Source: JAAYZK01 sp964535025
GTDB lineage: Bacteria; Planctomycetota; Phycisphaerae; SM23-33; FEN-1343
NCBI GenBank assembly: GCA_964535025.1
Contig: CAZHRW010000056.1
Coordinates: 1 to 34,821 of the forward strand
Direction: 5' to 3'
Length of the DNA stretch: 34,821 nucleotides
Below are positions 1-8,514 of this stretch, piece by piece (position 1 is the first letter of the stretch; every line of letters starts with the position of its first letter). The position numbers and the translations under genes were made by a program. The notes under the pieces were generated by a model, which searched no databases, was not told where the DNA came from, and was given only the letters and a program-made list of their open reading frames with translations.

Positions 1-352
1 GGTCGACCCGGACGACCGGCGGCGGTCCGGGCGGCGACCCTGTCAAGGCGCTCAACAGGGCGACGACGGCCAGGGCGGCCGCGACGGCGCCGCCGGCGGT
101 CAGCGGCCAGAACAAGCGCAAACGCCGCCGCCGGCCCGCGTCGGCCACGGCGGCATCGAGCCGGCGGAACGCCCGATCGAGCACCGCCGGCGGCGTGGTC
201 ACGTCGAGCATGGCGCCGAGCCACTGCTGGTCGCCTTCGATCTTGTGGGCGATTCGCGCCTCCCGGCTGGTCAGACGTCCGGGTTTGCCGTCCAGGTGGT
301 GGGCGAGCCGCCATACGTCATGGCGCCCGGCGTTCGAATCGTGCTCACGCAT
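1..352 (-). CDS. Probable anti-sigma factor (partial, C-terminus beyond window)
   Basis: The frame starts with ATG at 352 and runs off the left edge, giving 117 visible residues. It begins 18 bases after the ECF sigma factor stop codon, with GGAG just upstream, so the two are almost certainly co-transcribed. The first ~75 residues are hydrophilic with charged helices. A basic cluster (GRRRRLRL, ~73-80) then precedes one hydrophobic segment at ~81-103 (TAGGAVAAALAVVALLSAL) and a proline-rich stretch. A cytoplasmic N-terminal part, one membrane span and an outside C-terminal part, placed right behind a sigma factor, is the usual layout of a membrane anti-sigma factor. No zinc-binding HxxxCxxC motif is visible, so the anti-sigma role rests on position and topology and not on a recognised domain. 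Confidence 0.72.
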   Translation of the reverse strand, partial: MREHDSNAGRHDVWRLAHHLDGKPGRLTSREARIAHKIEGDQQWLGAMLDVTTPPAVLDRAFRRLDAAVADAGRRRRLRLFWPLTAGGAVAAALAVVALLSALTGSPPGPPPVVRVD

Positions 353-370
353 TGTCTTGCCGCTCCGCGC

Positions 371-958
371 TTATTGTCCCACCGCCGTCGAGGCGGCGAG
401 TTCCTTGCGCAACTTGCCGAGCCCCCGATGCACCTTCGCCAGGGCCGTGCCGAGTGGACAGCCGAAAACCTCGGCGATCTCGGTGAAGCTCAGTTCGGCA
501 AAGTGCCTCAACAGGATCATGTTGCGCGTCGTCGGGTCCAGTGTATCCAGGGCGGCCTTGAGATCCGCCGACGCCTCGGCCGCCATCAATCCGGCGTCGA
601 CCGCCGGCTCACGTCCCGGCACGGCGGCCGCCCGATCGCTTCCGTCGTCATCGTCGTTGTCCGTCAGCGACATAATCGTCGGGGCGGCTTTCCGCCGGCG
701 GATCCGGTCGCGGACGAGATTGGCCGCGATGCGGAACAGCCACGGCTCGAAGCGGCCCTGTTCCTTGTAATCGGGCAGCGTCCGCACCAGGCGGAGCACC
801 GTTTCGCCCAGCAGATCCTCCGCGTCATGGCGGTGGCCGGTCATGCGATAGAAGTAGCCGTACAAACGGGAGTTATACGCGGCAAGGAGGGCCCGATAGC
901 CTTCCGCCCGACCGGCCTTCGCCGCGGCGACGTGTCTCTGCAACGCGCTGGGATCCAT
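371..958 (-). CDS. ECF-type RNA polymerase sigma factor
   Basis: A 195-residue sigma-70 family protein of the extracytoplasmic-function group, which would direct RNA polymerase to a small regulon. Region 2 is visible near residues 20-90 (YRALLAAYNSRLYGYFYRMT, HDAEDLLGETVLR, RFEPWLFRIAANLVRDR). Region 4 is near 140-185 (LDPTTRNMILLRHFAELSFT, then an EIAEVFGCPLGTALAKVHRG helix-turn-helix). Between them is an acidic linker with a run of Asp. I chose the ATG at 958 because GGAG lies 5-6 bases upstream. A longer frame from 1030 would add 24 residues unlike sigma factors and has no good ribosome site. The gene is followed after 18 bases by the probable anti-sigma gene, which suggests release on an envelope signal. 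Confidence 0.9.
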   Translation of the reverse strand: MDPSALQRHVAAAKAGRAEGYRALLAAYNSRLYGYFYRMTGHRHDAEDLLGETVLRLVRTLPDYKEQGRFEPWLFRIAANLVRDRIRRRKAAPTIMSLTDNDDDDGSDRAAAVPGREPAVDAGLMAAEASADLKAALDTLDPTTRNMILLRHFAELSFTEIAEVFGCPLGTALAKVHRGLGKLRKELAASTAVGQ

Positions 959-1064
959 CGATACTCCACCGAGCCTAACGGACCGGCGCCGCCCGTATTG
1001 CACACAGAGCCGATCCTCAGTCGCGTTCATTCTACCGCGCGACCGGGCGGTGGAGATGCGTAAC

Positions 1065-1094
1065 TTGACGCGGAGGCAGCCGATTCGCTACGGT
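1065..1094 (+). promoter_or_regulatory. Possible promoter for the small lipoprotein, giving a leaderless mRNA
   Basis: TTGACG (1065-1070) is followed after 18 bases by TACGGT (1089-1094). The ATG at 1102 lies seven bases after the -10 box, so transcription would begin at or next to the start codon. This fits the lack of a Shine-Dalgarno sequence. The -10 box matches consensus at only three positions. Confidence 0.35.
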
Positions 1095-1101
1095 CACCGG
1101 C

Positions 1102-1404
1102 ATGAGGACCGACCTGGCCAACGCGCCCCGTATTGCCGTCATGGTCCTTGCCGCCGCGGCCATTCTGGCGGGCGGTTGTGGGGGCGATCGCTCGGATCCG
1201 TTTCCCCACAGGCTTGGGTCGGGGGCGTCCCTGGCTCGCCCGCGCGACAGCAGGCCCCTCGGCCGTCCCATGGACGCCCGCTCGCTGGGCACGCGACGTT
1301 CGCCCGGCAAGCCCCTGCCCGCCAGGTCCCTGGACGGGCCGCCGCCGACCGACGAGCCGCCGCAGACGCAGCCGGCCGTGGTCGACCACGACGCTGACCG
1401 CTAG
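1102..1404 (+). CDS. Small predicted lipoprotein of unknown function
   Basis: A 100-residue frame with a typical bacterial lipoprotein signal: basic start (MRTDLANAPR), hydrophobic core (IAVMVLAAAA) and lipobox ILAGGC, with the modified Cys at residue 26. The mature part is rich in Arg, Pro and Ser with no recognisable domain and several SL/PL-type repeats (RPLGRP, RSLGTR, RSLDGP). No Shine-Dalgarno sequence is present, but a promoter-like pair sits directly before the ATG. Its stop TAG shares four bases (CTAG, 1401-1404) with the stop of the convergent beta-helix gene. The lipobox is the main reason to call it a gene. The arginine-rich low-complexity tail leaves real doubt. Confidence 0.55.
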   Translation: MRTDLANAPRIAVMVLAAAAILAGGCGGDRSDPFPHRLGSGASLARPRDSRPLGRPMDARSLGTRRSPGKPLPARSLDGPPPTDEPPQTQPAVVDHDADR

Positions 1405-2936
1405 CGACCGGTGCCGAAGTTCTGCTTGAGGATCGCGAAGTCGTCGAGGTCGACGTCGCCGTCGCCGTCGAAGTCGCCCTGGCTCCAGGTTGCGTCGTCG
1501 GCGCCGAAGTTCCGCTTGAGGGCGGCGAAATCGTCGAGGTCGACGTCACCGTCTTCATCGGCGTCGCCGGGCTGGGGCGCGGCGTCGGTGTACTCGTAGG
1601 CCCCGATATCATGCGCTTCGCCCTGCGGCCGTGCGATGAAGTCGATGTCGACGTCGGGGGCCAACGCGGCGCTGCCGGCGTCGATGGCGGGGCTGGATGC
1701 GGCCAGGCGGACGTCGCCGTTGCGCCAGTCGATGAAGATCTGGTCGCTGAGCGCGTCGGTCAGTTCGATGTTGTGGTCCACAACGATGCCGTTGGCCGGG
1801 TCGGCCTCCTGGAGGCTGTAGGTGAGGTTGTTCCGGATAACGGTGTTACTGCTGTCGGGGGTCCTGATCCAGGCGGGGTATTCGCGCGACGGATCGAGGG
1901 CCGTGTTATTGATGATCGTGCAGCCGTCGGCCCCATAGAGGGAGATCCCGTGATAGTGGGCCGTCAGGACGACGTTGTTTTCGACGACGCAGTCGACGTA
2001 GGGTCCGTCGAAGCAGCCGATGCCCTGGGGGCTGGTGGTGTGGGGGCGTCCGGGGATCTTGCGGCCGTCGAAGTAGTTTCCTCGGATGACGACGCCGACG
2101 TGGGGCACCTCGTCCCCGCGATAGAGCTGGATGATGTCGTCGTGGTTGCCGTCGACGTCGACGAAGTCGCTGAGGTGGTTGTACTGCCACACGATCCGGT
2201 CGGCGCCGCTGCGCAGGCCGTCGTGGGCGATGCCGGTGATGGTGTTGTATTCGATCACGCAGTCGTCGCCGCCGGCGTTGATGCCAAGCTGAACGTTTTC
2301 GAGTGTGCAGTGGCGGACGGTGATGCATGCGCCGCTGGCGGCGATGCCGCTGCCCGGCGCCAGGGCCAGCCAGTCGGAGGCGGTCCACGCGCTGCTGTCG
2401 GCGACGCTGTAGAGATGGCTGTTCTCGATGATGCAGTCGCTGACGGGTCCATGCCAGCCGTGGCTGTTGAAGTACATCAGCGTTTCGGTGTCGGGCGTGG
2501 CGTACGGTTCCTTGCTGATCGTCACCCCGTCGATGTGCCACTTGCAGCCGCCGCGGATGATCATATGCTGCAGGATGGGGGTATGGCCGTCGTCGGCCTT
2601 GAGCGTGATCCAGTCGGTGTTGAAGTAGCCGACGATCCACACATCGCCGTGATCACCGCTGCGCAGAAGGATGGTGTCGCCGGGCTGGACGGGCGCCCCG
2701 ACGTTGCGGTCGGTCAGCGGGTCGGCGGGGTCGTAGGGGTAGGCGGAGGGCATCATCGACTGGATCTTGTTGTTGTCGACGATCCACGCCAGCGAGGGCC
2801 ACGGATTCGCGGCCGAGCCGTCGCCGCTCGTCGAACCGCTGACCGGATCGGCGTACCATGTGGCGGCCGATGCCGGCGTGGCGTGGACAAACAGGAGCGC
2901 GAGCAAGGTAAAGGCGGTGCTGGCCGCACGGTGCAT
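1401..2936 (-). CDS. Secreted right-handed beta-helix protein with C-terminal dockerin-like repeats
   Basis: A 511-residue exported protein. Residues 1-24 are a signal peptide ending PASA, followed by ATWYADP and a GDGSAANPWPSLAWI block like the start of DUF1565/pectate-lyase-like proteins. The middle (~100-400) is a parallel beta-helix with regularly spaced turns such as DCIIENSHLYS, DCVIEYNTITG, GVVIRGNYFDG, DCVVENNVVL and GCTIINNTAL. The last ~55 residues are two calcium-loop repeats (DADEDGDVDLDDFAALKRN and a second DGDGDVDLDDFAILKQN), a dockerin type I-like pair used for attachment to other extracellular proteins. The fold suggests binding or lysis of a polysaccharide, but no catalytic residues can be assigned. 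It is a paralog of the next gene upstream (3044-4597). GAGG lies before the ATG. Leaders and promoter-like motifs of the two genes also match. Confidence 0.88.
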   Translation of the reverse strand: MHRAASTAFTLLALLFVHATPASAATWYADPVSGSTSGDGSAANPWPSLAWIVDNNKIQSMMPSAYPYDPADPLTDRNVGAPVQPGDTILLRSGDHGDVWIVGYFNTDWITLKADDGHTPILQHMIIRGGCKWHIDGVTISKEPYATPDTETLMYFNSHGWHGPVSDCIIENSHLYSVADSSAWTASDWLALAPGSGIAASGACITVRHCTLENVQLGINAGGDDCVIEYNTITGIAHDGLRSGADRIVWQYNHLSDFVDVDGNHDDIIQLYRGDEVPHVGVVIRGNYFDGRKIPGRPHTTSPQGIGCFDGPYVDCVVENNVVLTAHYHGISLYGADGCTIINNTALDPSREYPAWIRTPDSSNTVIRNNLTYSLQEADPANGIVVDHNIELTDALSDQIFIDWRNGDVRLAASSPAIDAGSAALAPDVDIDFIARPQGEAHDIGAYEYTDAAPQPGDADEDGDVDLDDFAALKRNFGADDATWSQGDFDGDGDVDLDDFAILKQNFGTGR

Positions 2937-3017
2937 GAGATCATCCTCGACAAGGCGTTCGTATGTTCCTCCCGGCCACCCCGCCCGGCGGCTGGGGTGG
3001 TCTGACGTCGGCGCATC

Positions 3018-3030
3018 ATCATAACGCGCC
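3018..3030 (-). promoter_or_regulatory. Probable promoter region of the first beta-helix gene
   Basis: Read on the minus strand, GGCGCGTTATGAT contains a TATGAT -10 box (3023..3018) about 80 bases before the ATG at 2936. The same block, GGCGCGTTAAAAT, lies before the paralogous gene. No convincing -35 box is seen 17 bases upstream, so the call rests on conservation between the two leaders. Confidence 0.45.
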
Positions 3031-3043
3031 CGGTGGCAGGCGC

Positions 3044-4597
3044 CTACCGGCCGGCGGCGCCGAAGTTCGTCTTGAGGATCGCGAAATCGTCGAGATCCAC
3101 GTCACCGTCGCCGTCGAAGTCGCCCTGGCCCCAGGTGGCGTTGGGGCCGGCACCGAAGTTGGTTTTGAGCAGGGCGAAGTCGTCGAGATCGACGTCCCCG
3201 TCGTTGTCAGCATCACCCGGCAGGGGGGCGGCTGCAACATACTCGTAGGCGCCGATGTCATATCCCTCCCCCTGCGGCCGTGCGACGAGGTCGACGTCGA
3301 CGTCGGGAGCGAGGTCGGCGCTGCCGGCGTCGATCGCGGGACTGTCGGCGGCCAGGCGGACGTCGCCGGTGCGCCAATCGACGAAGATCGTATCGCTGAG
3401 CGCATCGGTCAGCGTGATGTTGTGGTCGGAGATATTTCCCGCGGCCGGGTTGGGGCCTTGCACGACGTAGCTGAGGTTGTTGCGGATGATATTATCGCGA
3501 CTCACGGTATACCTGTCGGGCGTGCGGATTCCCGTCGAGTTGGTCCGCGTGGGGTCGAGCGAGGTGTTATTGACGATGATGCACCCCTGGGCGTCACTGA
3601 GCGTGATGCCGTGATAGTGGTGATTGAGCACCACGTTGTTGGCGACGATGCAGTCCACGTAGGGTCCGTCAAAGCAGCCGATGCCGTGCGTGCTGTTGCT
3701 CAGCGGGCGACCTGGGATGACGCGCGAGTCAAAGACGTTACCCCGGATCACCACGCCGACGTGGGGCACGCCGTTGGGGCGATACATCTGGAGCCCGTCG
3801 TCGTGATTGTCGTCGATGTTCACGAAATCGCTAAGACGGTTGTACTGCCAGACGATCCGGTCGCCGCTGCTGCGCAGGCCGTCGTGTCCGATGCCGATCA
3901 GGGTGTTGGTCTCGATCAGGCAGTCGTCGGCGGTGGCGATGATACCCATCTTGATGTTTCGGATCGTGTTGTGGCGGACGATCGTCCTGGGGCCGCGGGC
4001 GTTGACGCCGGTGGCGAACGTCTTGGTAAGCCAGTCGTCGGCGGTGAAGTTGCGGGTGTTGTCGACGCTGTAGATATGGCAGTTTTCGATGATGCAGTCG
4101 TAGGTTGGTCCGTGCCAGCTGTGGTTCTCGAAATCTACCGCCGTGTCCGTTCCAGGCGTGGCGTACGGCTCCTGGCTGACGGTCACGCCGTCGATCCGCC
4201 ACTTGCGCCCCCCGCGGAACTGGAACCGCTGCACGACAGGTGTGTGCCCGGCGGCGGCCCGGAGGGTGACCCAGTCGGGGTTGAAGTATCCTTGCGCGTA
4301 GACGGCGCCGTGATCGCCGGACAGCAGTTCGATGGTGTCGCCCGGCTGGACGGGAGCGCCGACGTTGAAGGCCACGAGTGGGTCCCCGTATGCGTAGGGA
4401 TATGACTTCGGCTTCATCGACTCGACCTTCTTGTTGTCGATGATCCACTTCAACGTCGGCCACGGGTTGGCGGCCGAGCCGTCCCCGGAGGGCGAACCGT
4501 TGACCGGGTCGGCGTACCAAGTGGCGGCCGATGCCGGCACCACGGCGGTCAGGATGAGTGCGAGCAGACCAGAGACGGCGATGGATGCGCGGTACAT
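3044..4597 (-). CDS. Secreted right-handed beta-helix protein with C-terminal dockerin-like repeats (paralog)
   Basis: A 517-residue exported protein homologous over its whole length to the neighbour at 1401-2936. It has a signal peptide of ~24 residues (LLALILTAVVPASA) followed by ATWYADPVNGSPSGDGSAA. The beta-helix repeats include DCIIENCHIYS, DCLIETNTLIG, GVVIRGNVFDS, DCIVANNVVLN and GCIIVNNTSL. The C-terminal dockerin-like pair repeats DGDVDLDDFALLKTNFG and DGDVDLDDFAILKTNFG. The frame stays open upstream to 4954, but the extra 119 residues are a Ser/Thr/Pro shadow of the next gene. ATG 4597 has AAGGA just upstream and directly begins the signal peptide. The two genes are separated by 107 bases and look like a tandem duplication. 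Substrate unknown; extracellular glycan binding or lysis is the likeliest role. Confidence 0.88.
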   Translation of the reverse strand: MYRASIAVSGLLALILTAVVPASAATWYADPVNGSPSGDGSAANPWPTLKWIIDNKKVESMKPKSYPYAYGDPLVAFNVGAPVQPGDTIELLSGDHGAVYAQGYFNPDWVTLRAAAGHTPVVQRFQFRGGRKWRIDGVTVSQEPYATPGTDTAVDFENHSWHGPTYDCIIENCHIYSVDNTRNFTADDWLTKTFATGVNARGPRTIVRHNTIRNIKMGIIATADDCLIETNTLIGIGHDGLRSSGDRIVWQYNRLSDFVNIDDNHDDGLQMYRPNGVPHVGVVIRGNVFDSRVIPGRPLSNSTHGIGCFDGPYVDCIVANNVVLNHHYHGITLSDAQGCIIVNNTSLDPTRTNSTGIRTPDRYTVSRDNIIRNNLSYVVQGPNPAAGNISDHNITLTDALSDTIFVDWRTGDVRLAADSPAIDAGSADLAPDVDVDLVARPQGEGYDIGAYEYVAAAPLPGDADNDGDVDLDDFALLKTNFGAGPNATWGQGDFDGDGDVDLDDFAILKTNFGAAGR

Positions 4598-4649
4598 AAG
4601 ATCCTTTTCGAGTAAGCGTTCGCGATGTTGGCTCGGGCTTGGTCGTATT

Positions 4650-4678
4650 ATTTTAACGCGCCAACCCGAAAGCGTCCA
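4650..4678 (-). promoter_or_regulatory. Probable promoter of the second beta-helix gene
   Basis: On the minus strand TGGACG (4678..4673), a 17-base spacer and TAAAAT (4655..4650), about 50 bases before the ATG at 4597. The -10 box is embedded in GGCGCGTTAAAAT, shared with the paralog's upstream region. It overlaps the end of the 1272-residue protein gene. Confidence 0.5.
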
Positions 4679-7600
4679 TGGCCAACAGATCGACGACAGT
4701 GACCGGTCGTCCCTCGCGGCGCCGGCGCGGGCGGGTGCGCCGCAGCGGCTGCCGGCCGCTCGGCGGATCGGCGGCAACGCGCAGCTCGTCGGGGATCGAC
4801 AAGGCGGCGGTGCCGAAGCGCTGCTTGAGGACGGCAAAATCGTCGAGGTCGACGCGGTCGTCGTTGTTGGCGTCGCCGGTGGCGAGGGAGGCGTCGCTGC
4901 GGCCGAAGTTCTGCTTGAGGATGGCGAAATCGTCGAGGTCGACGTCGCCGTCAAAGTCGAAATCGGCGCCGGGCGGCGGGTCGGCCACGACGATCGTCAC
5001 GTCGTCGGCGGTGGTCATCTGCCCGTCGTCGGCGGCCAGGCGGAACACGTACGTGCCGCCGTCGGCCACGACGACGGACGTATCGAGGGCCGTCGGGTCG
5101 GTGAATACCGCGGGCGCCGGTCCGCTGCGGAGGGTCCACTGCGTCGCGACCGTTGCGGGCGGGTCGGGCATGCCGTCGTCGAACACCGTGCCGTCCAGCA
5201 GGATCGTCGGATTCGAGGCGCTGCGGTCGGGCCCCGCGCTGACGATGGCGCCGGTGTTGGGGACCTGCCCGTCGATGAGGGCCGCCAGGGCGTCGGTGTC
5301 GAGGGCCGCGGCGTAAAGGCGGACGTCGTCGATCCGCCCGTCGAAAGGCCGTCCCTCGACGCCCGGGGGGTTGTTGCCGACGGCCGCCTGGATCGCGGCG
5401 TTCGTACTTAGGGTGCCGGACTTGAACATGGAGGCCACCTCCCGCCCATCCACATACAGCCGCATGGCCATCCCGTCGTAGGTGGCGGCGACGTGCTGCC
5501 ATCGGCCGGCCTGGAGGACGCCGTCGGCGCTGATGAGCGTGCTGGTCGTGCCGTTGGTCTTCAGGCGGAACCGCAGGGCGGTCCCGTTGCCGAAGGTGGA
5601 GACCATCCACCAGTGGTCGGCGTCCTGCACGCCGTCGGCCTTGGACATGATGCGGGCGTCGTAGGTGCCGAAGTCGTCGGGATGGATCCATGCCGCCAGC
5701 GTCAGTGCCGCGCCGGCGATGTCGACACTGCCGAGGTGGACGGCGTCGTCGACGCCGTCGAATCGCACGCAGCCGGCTTCGGCGCCGTCGGTCGTCCACG
5801 TCGCACCGGCCAGCGTGGCGGTACGGCCGCCGATCGCGTCATCGGCTGTCGTGCCGGCGCCTTCGTCAAAGGTCCACCAGGCCACATCCGGCGTGGGGGG
5901 CACGGGGGGCGTGACCGAGCCGATCACGACGGTGATGTCCCTGTGGGCGTCGGCCTGGCCGTCCGAGGCGGTCAGCCGCAGCACGTACGTCCCGATGCCG
6001 GTGAACCGGACCGCGGTGACGCGGGCCGTGGGATCCTCGAAAACCGCCGCGCCGCCGGCCGGCGCGCTGAAGACCGACCATGTGCGGGTCACCGGCCCGG
6101 CGGTCCGCCCGTCGTCGGTGACGTCGGCTTCGAGGATCAACGCCGACGCATCGGTCAGCAGGTGGTTCAGTTCGGTGCGGGGGTCGGCCATCGTGATGAC
6201 CGGCGGCGCGTTGGGCGCGGCGGCGGGATCGGCGGTGTTCTCATAGAGCATCACGCGGTCGTGTGTCCAGCCGATCGACAGGATATCCAGGTCCCCGTCG
6301 AGGTCGACGTCGCTGAGGATCGCGCCGTCGTGGTGCTCGTCGCCGGTGTGGACCAGGACGGGCGCCCACGCCCCGCCGGCGCCGTCGGTGTTCTCGAAGA
6401 CCCACAGGCGCGCGGTGGCGGGGTCGGTGGTGGTATGTTCACCGACGACCAGGTCGGCGTCTCCGTCGTTGTCCAGGTCGGCCACATCCAGGCTCATCGG
6501 GCCGATCACCGTCGTGGCGATCACGTGCTCGGTCCACGGATCGGTCGCCGCGGCGGGCTGCTCGTACCAGGCGAGTTTCCCGGGCTCGCCGTTGGCCTCG
6601 TAGCCGACAACGGCATCGAGGCGCCCGTCGCCGTTGACGTCGATCAGGCGGTTGCGATCGGGCAGGCCGGTGCCGGCGTGGAGGGTGTGGACCGACCAGG
6701 CGGCGCCGTCGTTGCGAAGCCACTTGGTGCCCAGCAGCAGGTCGGCGTCGCCGTCGCGATCGATGTCGCCGCTGGAGAGCCCTTCGTCCTGGCTGATCGT
6801 GCTGATCCGCTGGAAGGTCCACGTGCCCGTCGCCGGGTCGGCGGGCACGGTGAGCACCTGCACGCCCTTGCCCGTGGCATGCCAGGACAGGGCCACCTGG
6901 AGCGGCCCGCCCGGCGAGAAGCGGTCGACCGCCACGCCCTGGAGAAAGTCCCCGTCGCCGGCGGCGACGTTGTGATGAATCGTGAACGTGCCGGTCCCGT
7001 CGTTGCGGGCCCAGACGAAGCTGTCGTTGGCCGCCGAGCCTTCCCCTTCGGTGCCGAGGATGTCCAGGTCGCCGTCACCGTCGAAATCGTAGACGGCGGC
7101 CATGTTGTTCAGCGGCGACCCGATCGTCCGACGGGTCCAGGGTCCACCGGCGTCGCCGGGATTGGCGTACCACCAGCCGCCGGTGATGATATCGCGGTCG
7201 CCGTCCCCGTCGAGGTCGGCCGCGTCGATGAACACGCCCCTCCACGGCCTGGATGCGTCGACGACGGTGCGCTGCCACTGGTCAAGCGGCAGCGTGTGGG
7301 GGATCTCGTTGATCCAGACATCCACGCGGGGGGTATCCCACGTGTAGGGTTTGGTGAGGATGTCGAGGTCGTCGTCGCCGTCGAGATCGCCCAGGCGGGA
7401 TTCGTGGTTGCCGATGCTCACCGAGATCACCTGCTCGGTGAACCCGCCGGCGCTGTCGCCGTACAGGACACGGGCGGTGGCGCTGTTGCCGGCCCCGGGG
7501 GTATGCATCTCGGCGATGAAGATATCCAGGTGCCCGTCGAGGTTGACGTCGGCGATCTGCAGGCTGTGGCCGTGGCGGACGAAGTCGATCAGCGTCGTCG

Positions 7601-8471
7601 TCGACCACGTCGAGCCGGTCCACTGGTAGAGTTTCATGGGCCCGTCGGCGTCGCCGGGGACGAAGATCACCTCCGGCCGTCCGCCCGGGATCAACTGCCC
7701 GGCGGCCGCACGGGTGAAGATCTGGGCGGCGTCGATCGTGTGGGCGGTGAAGGTCGTGCCGCTGACATGCTCATACCAGTGGCCGGCGCCGACGATGTCG
7801 GTGACGCCGTCGAGATTGATATCTGCGGCGGCGAGCCCCTCGTGGCTGCTGTTACCGGTGTAGATCGACACGAGGTCCCAGGCCGTCGCGGCTTTGGGGT
7901 CGGCGGGAATCTCGGCGAAGTAGAGGCGTCCGGCGCCCTGGTTCCAGGTGATGAACTCGTTGTCGCCGTCGCCGTCCACATCGGCAAAGATCTGGTCGTG
8001 GTGCTTGTTGGAACCGCTGTTCTTGAGGGTCCGGCGCACCCAGGGCACCGCGGGGTCGTAAGTGGGGTAGGGGTTCTCCCACCACCAGATCTCGTTGGAG
8101 CCGGCGTCGCCGCCGAAGACGATATCGAGGTCATTGTCGCCGTCAATGTCGGTGAACGCCCCGCCGGCTTCGATGCGGAGCCAGGTGTTGTCGATGACGT
8201 ACTGCTCCCATCCGTCGCCGACACGTCGGAACCAGACGACCGACGGCGCCATGGTCCGCTCGGCGATGACGAAATCGTCGACGCCGTCGTGGTCCAGATC
8301 GACCACCAGTGACGCGGTCTGCTGGTCGCCGACGAGGGCCGATTCGGGGATGTCCCCGGCAATGCTGGACAGGTGCGTCCAGTTCGGCAGCGTCGCGTCG
8401 AGCAACAAACGCGCTTCGAGCGGTTCATGACGGCAGGCCGGCATCACAGCAGTCGGACTCGTCCTGCGCAT
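4653..8471 (-). CDS. Large FG-GAP/LamG protein with LEARLLLD N-terminus and dockerin-like C-terminus
   Basis: A 1272-residue extracellular-type protein. Residues ~16-25 carry EPLEARLLLD, an N-terminal motif typical of large planctomycete surface proteins. Residues ~45-740 are repeated FG-GAP/VCBS units with calcium-binding loops (DLDHDGVDDFVIAE, DIDGDNDLDIVFGG, DLDGDDDLDILTK, DVDLDGDLDILS), expected to form beta-propellers. A PKD/Ig-like domain (~750-855) follows, then a LamG/concanavalin-like domain (~863-1065, WWTFDEGAG to GRIDDVRLY), a second PKD-like domain (~1070-1165) and a dockerin-like pair (~1166-1222). A 50-residue basic tail ends VTVVDLLAMDAFGLAR. The ATG at 8471 was chosen for GGAGGAG six bases upstream and a TATAAT box 44 bases upstream. 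A start at 8579 would overlap the kinase stop as ATGA but has no comparable ribosome site. No enzyme signature is visible; adhesion or scaffold is the likely role. Confidence 0.85.
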   Translation of the reverse strand: MRRTSPTAVMPACRHEPLEARLLLDATLPNWTHLSSIAGDIPESALVGDQQTASLVVDLDHDGVDDFVIAERTMAPSVVWFRRVGDGWEQYVIDNTWLRIEAGGAFTDIDGDNDLDIVFGGDAGSNEIWWWENPYPTYDPAVPWVRRTLKNSGSNKHHDQIFADVDGDGDNEFITWNQGAGRLYFAEIPADPKAATAWDLVSIYTGNSSHEGLAAADINLDGVTDIVGAGHWYEHVSGTTFTAHTIDAAQIFTRAAAGQLIPGGRPEVIFVPGDADGPMKLYQWTGSTWSTTTLIDFVRHGHSLQIADVNLDGHLDIFIAEMHTPGAGNSATARVLYGDSAGGFTEQVISVSIGNHESRLGDLDGDDDLDILTKPYTWDTPRVDVWINEIPHTLPLDQWQRTVVDASRPWRGVFIDAADLDGDGDRDIITGGWWYANPGDAGGPWTRRTIGSPLNNMAAVYDFDGDGDLDILGTEGEGSAANDSFVWARNDGTGTFTIHHNVAAGDGDFLQGVAVDRFSPGGPLQVALSWHATGKGVQVLTVPADPATGTWTFQRISTISQDEGLSSGDIDRDGDADLLLGTKWLRNDGAAWSVHTLHAGTGLPDRNRLIDVNGDGRLDAVVGYEANGEPGKLAWYEQPAAATDPWTEHVIATTVIGPMSLDVADLDNDGDADLVVGEHTTTDPATARLWVFENTDGAGGAWAPVLVHTGDEHHDGAILSDVDLDGDLDILSIGWTHDRVMLYENTADPAAAPNAPPVITMADPRTELNHLLTDASALILEADVTDDGRTAGPVTRTWSVFSAPAGGAAVFEDPTARVTAVRFTGIGTYVLRLTASDGQADAHRDITVVIGSVTPPVPPTPDVAWWTFDEGAGTTADDAIGGRTATLAGATWTTDGAEAGCVRFDGVDDAVHLGSVDIAGAALTLAAWIHPDDFGTYDARIMSKADGVQDADHWWMVSTFGNGTALRFRLKTNGTTSTLISADGVLQAGRWQHVAATYDGMAMRLYVDGREVASMFKSGTLSTNAAIQAAVGNNPPGVEGRPFDGRIDDVRLYAAALDTDALAALIDGQVPNTGAIVSAGPDRSASNPTILLDGTVFDDGMPDPPATVATQWTLRSGPAPAVFTDPTALDTSVVVADGGTYVFRLAADDGQMTTADDVTIVVADPPPGADFDFDGDVDLDDFAILKQNFGRSDASLATGDANNDDRVDLDDFAVLKQRFGTAALSIPDELRVAADPPSGRQPLRRTRPRRRREGRPVTVVDLLAMDAFGLAR

Positions 8472-8514
8472 TGCGACTCCTCCGTTCCTCCCGGCGCCCG
8501 CGGCGTAGGCCGCC

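Noticed and set aside
1611..4405. Two open frames of 464 and 480 codons on the plus strand (1611-3005 and 2963-4405)
   Set aside because: Both are antisense to the beta-helix genes and resemble each other only because those genes are paralogs; no signal peptide, domain or ribosome site.
5493..8312. A 939-codon open frame on the plus strand
   Set aside because: It is exactly antisense to the FG-GAP/LamG gene, consists of Val/Gly/Asp/Ala-rich repeats without any domain, and arises from high G/C third positions on the real strand.
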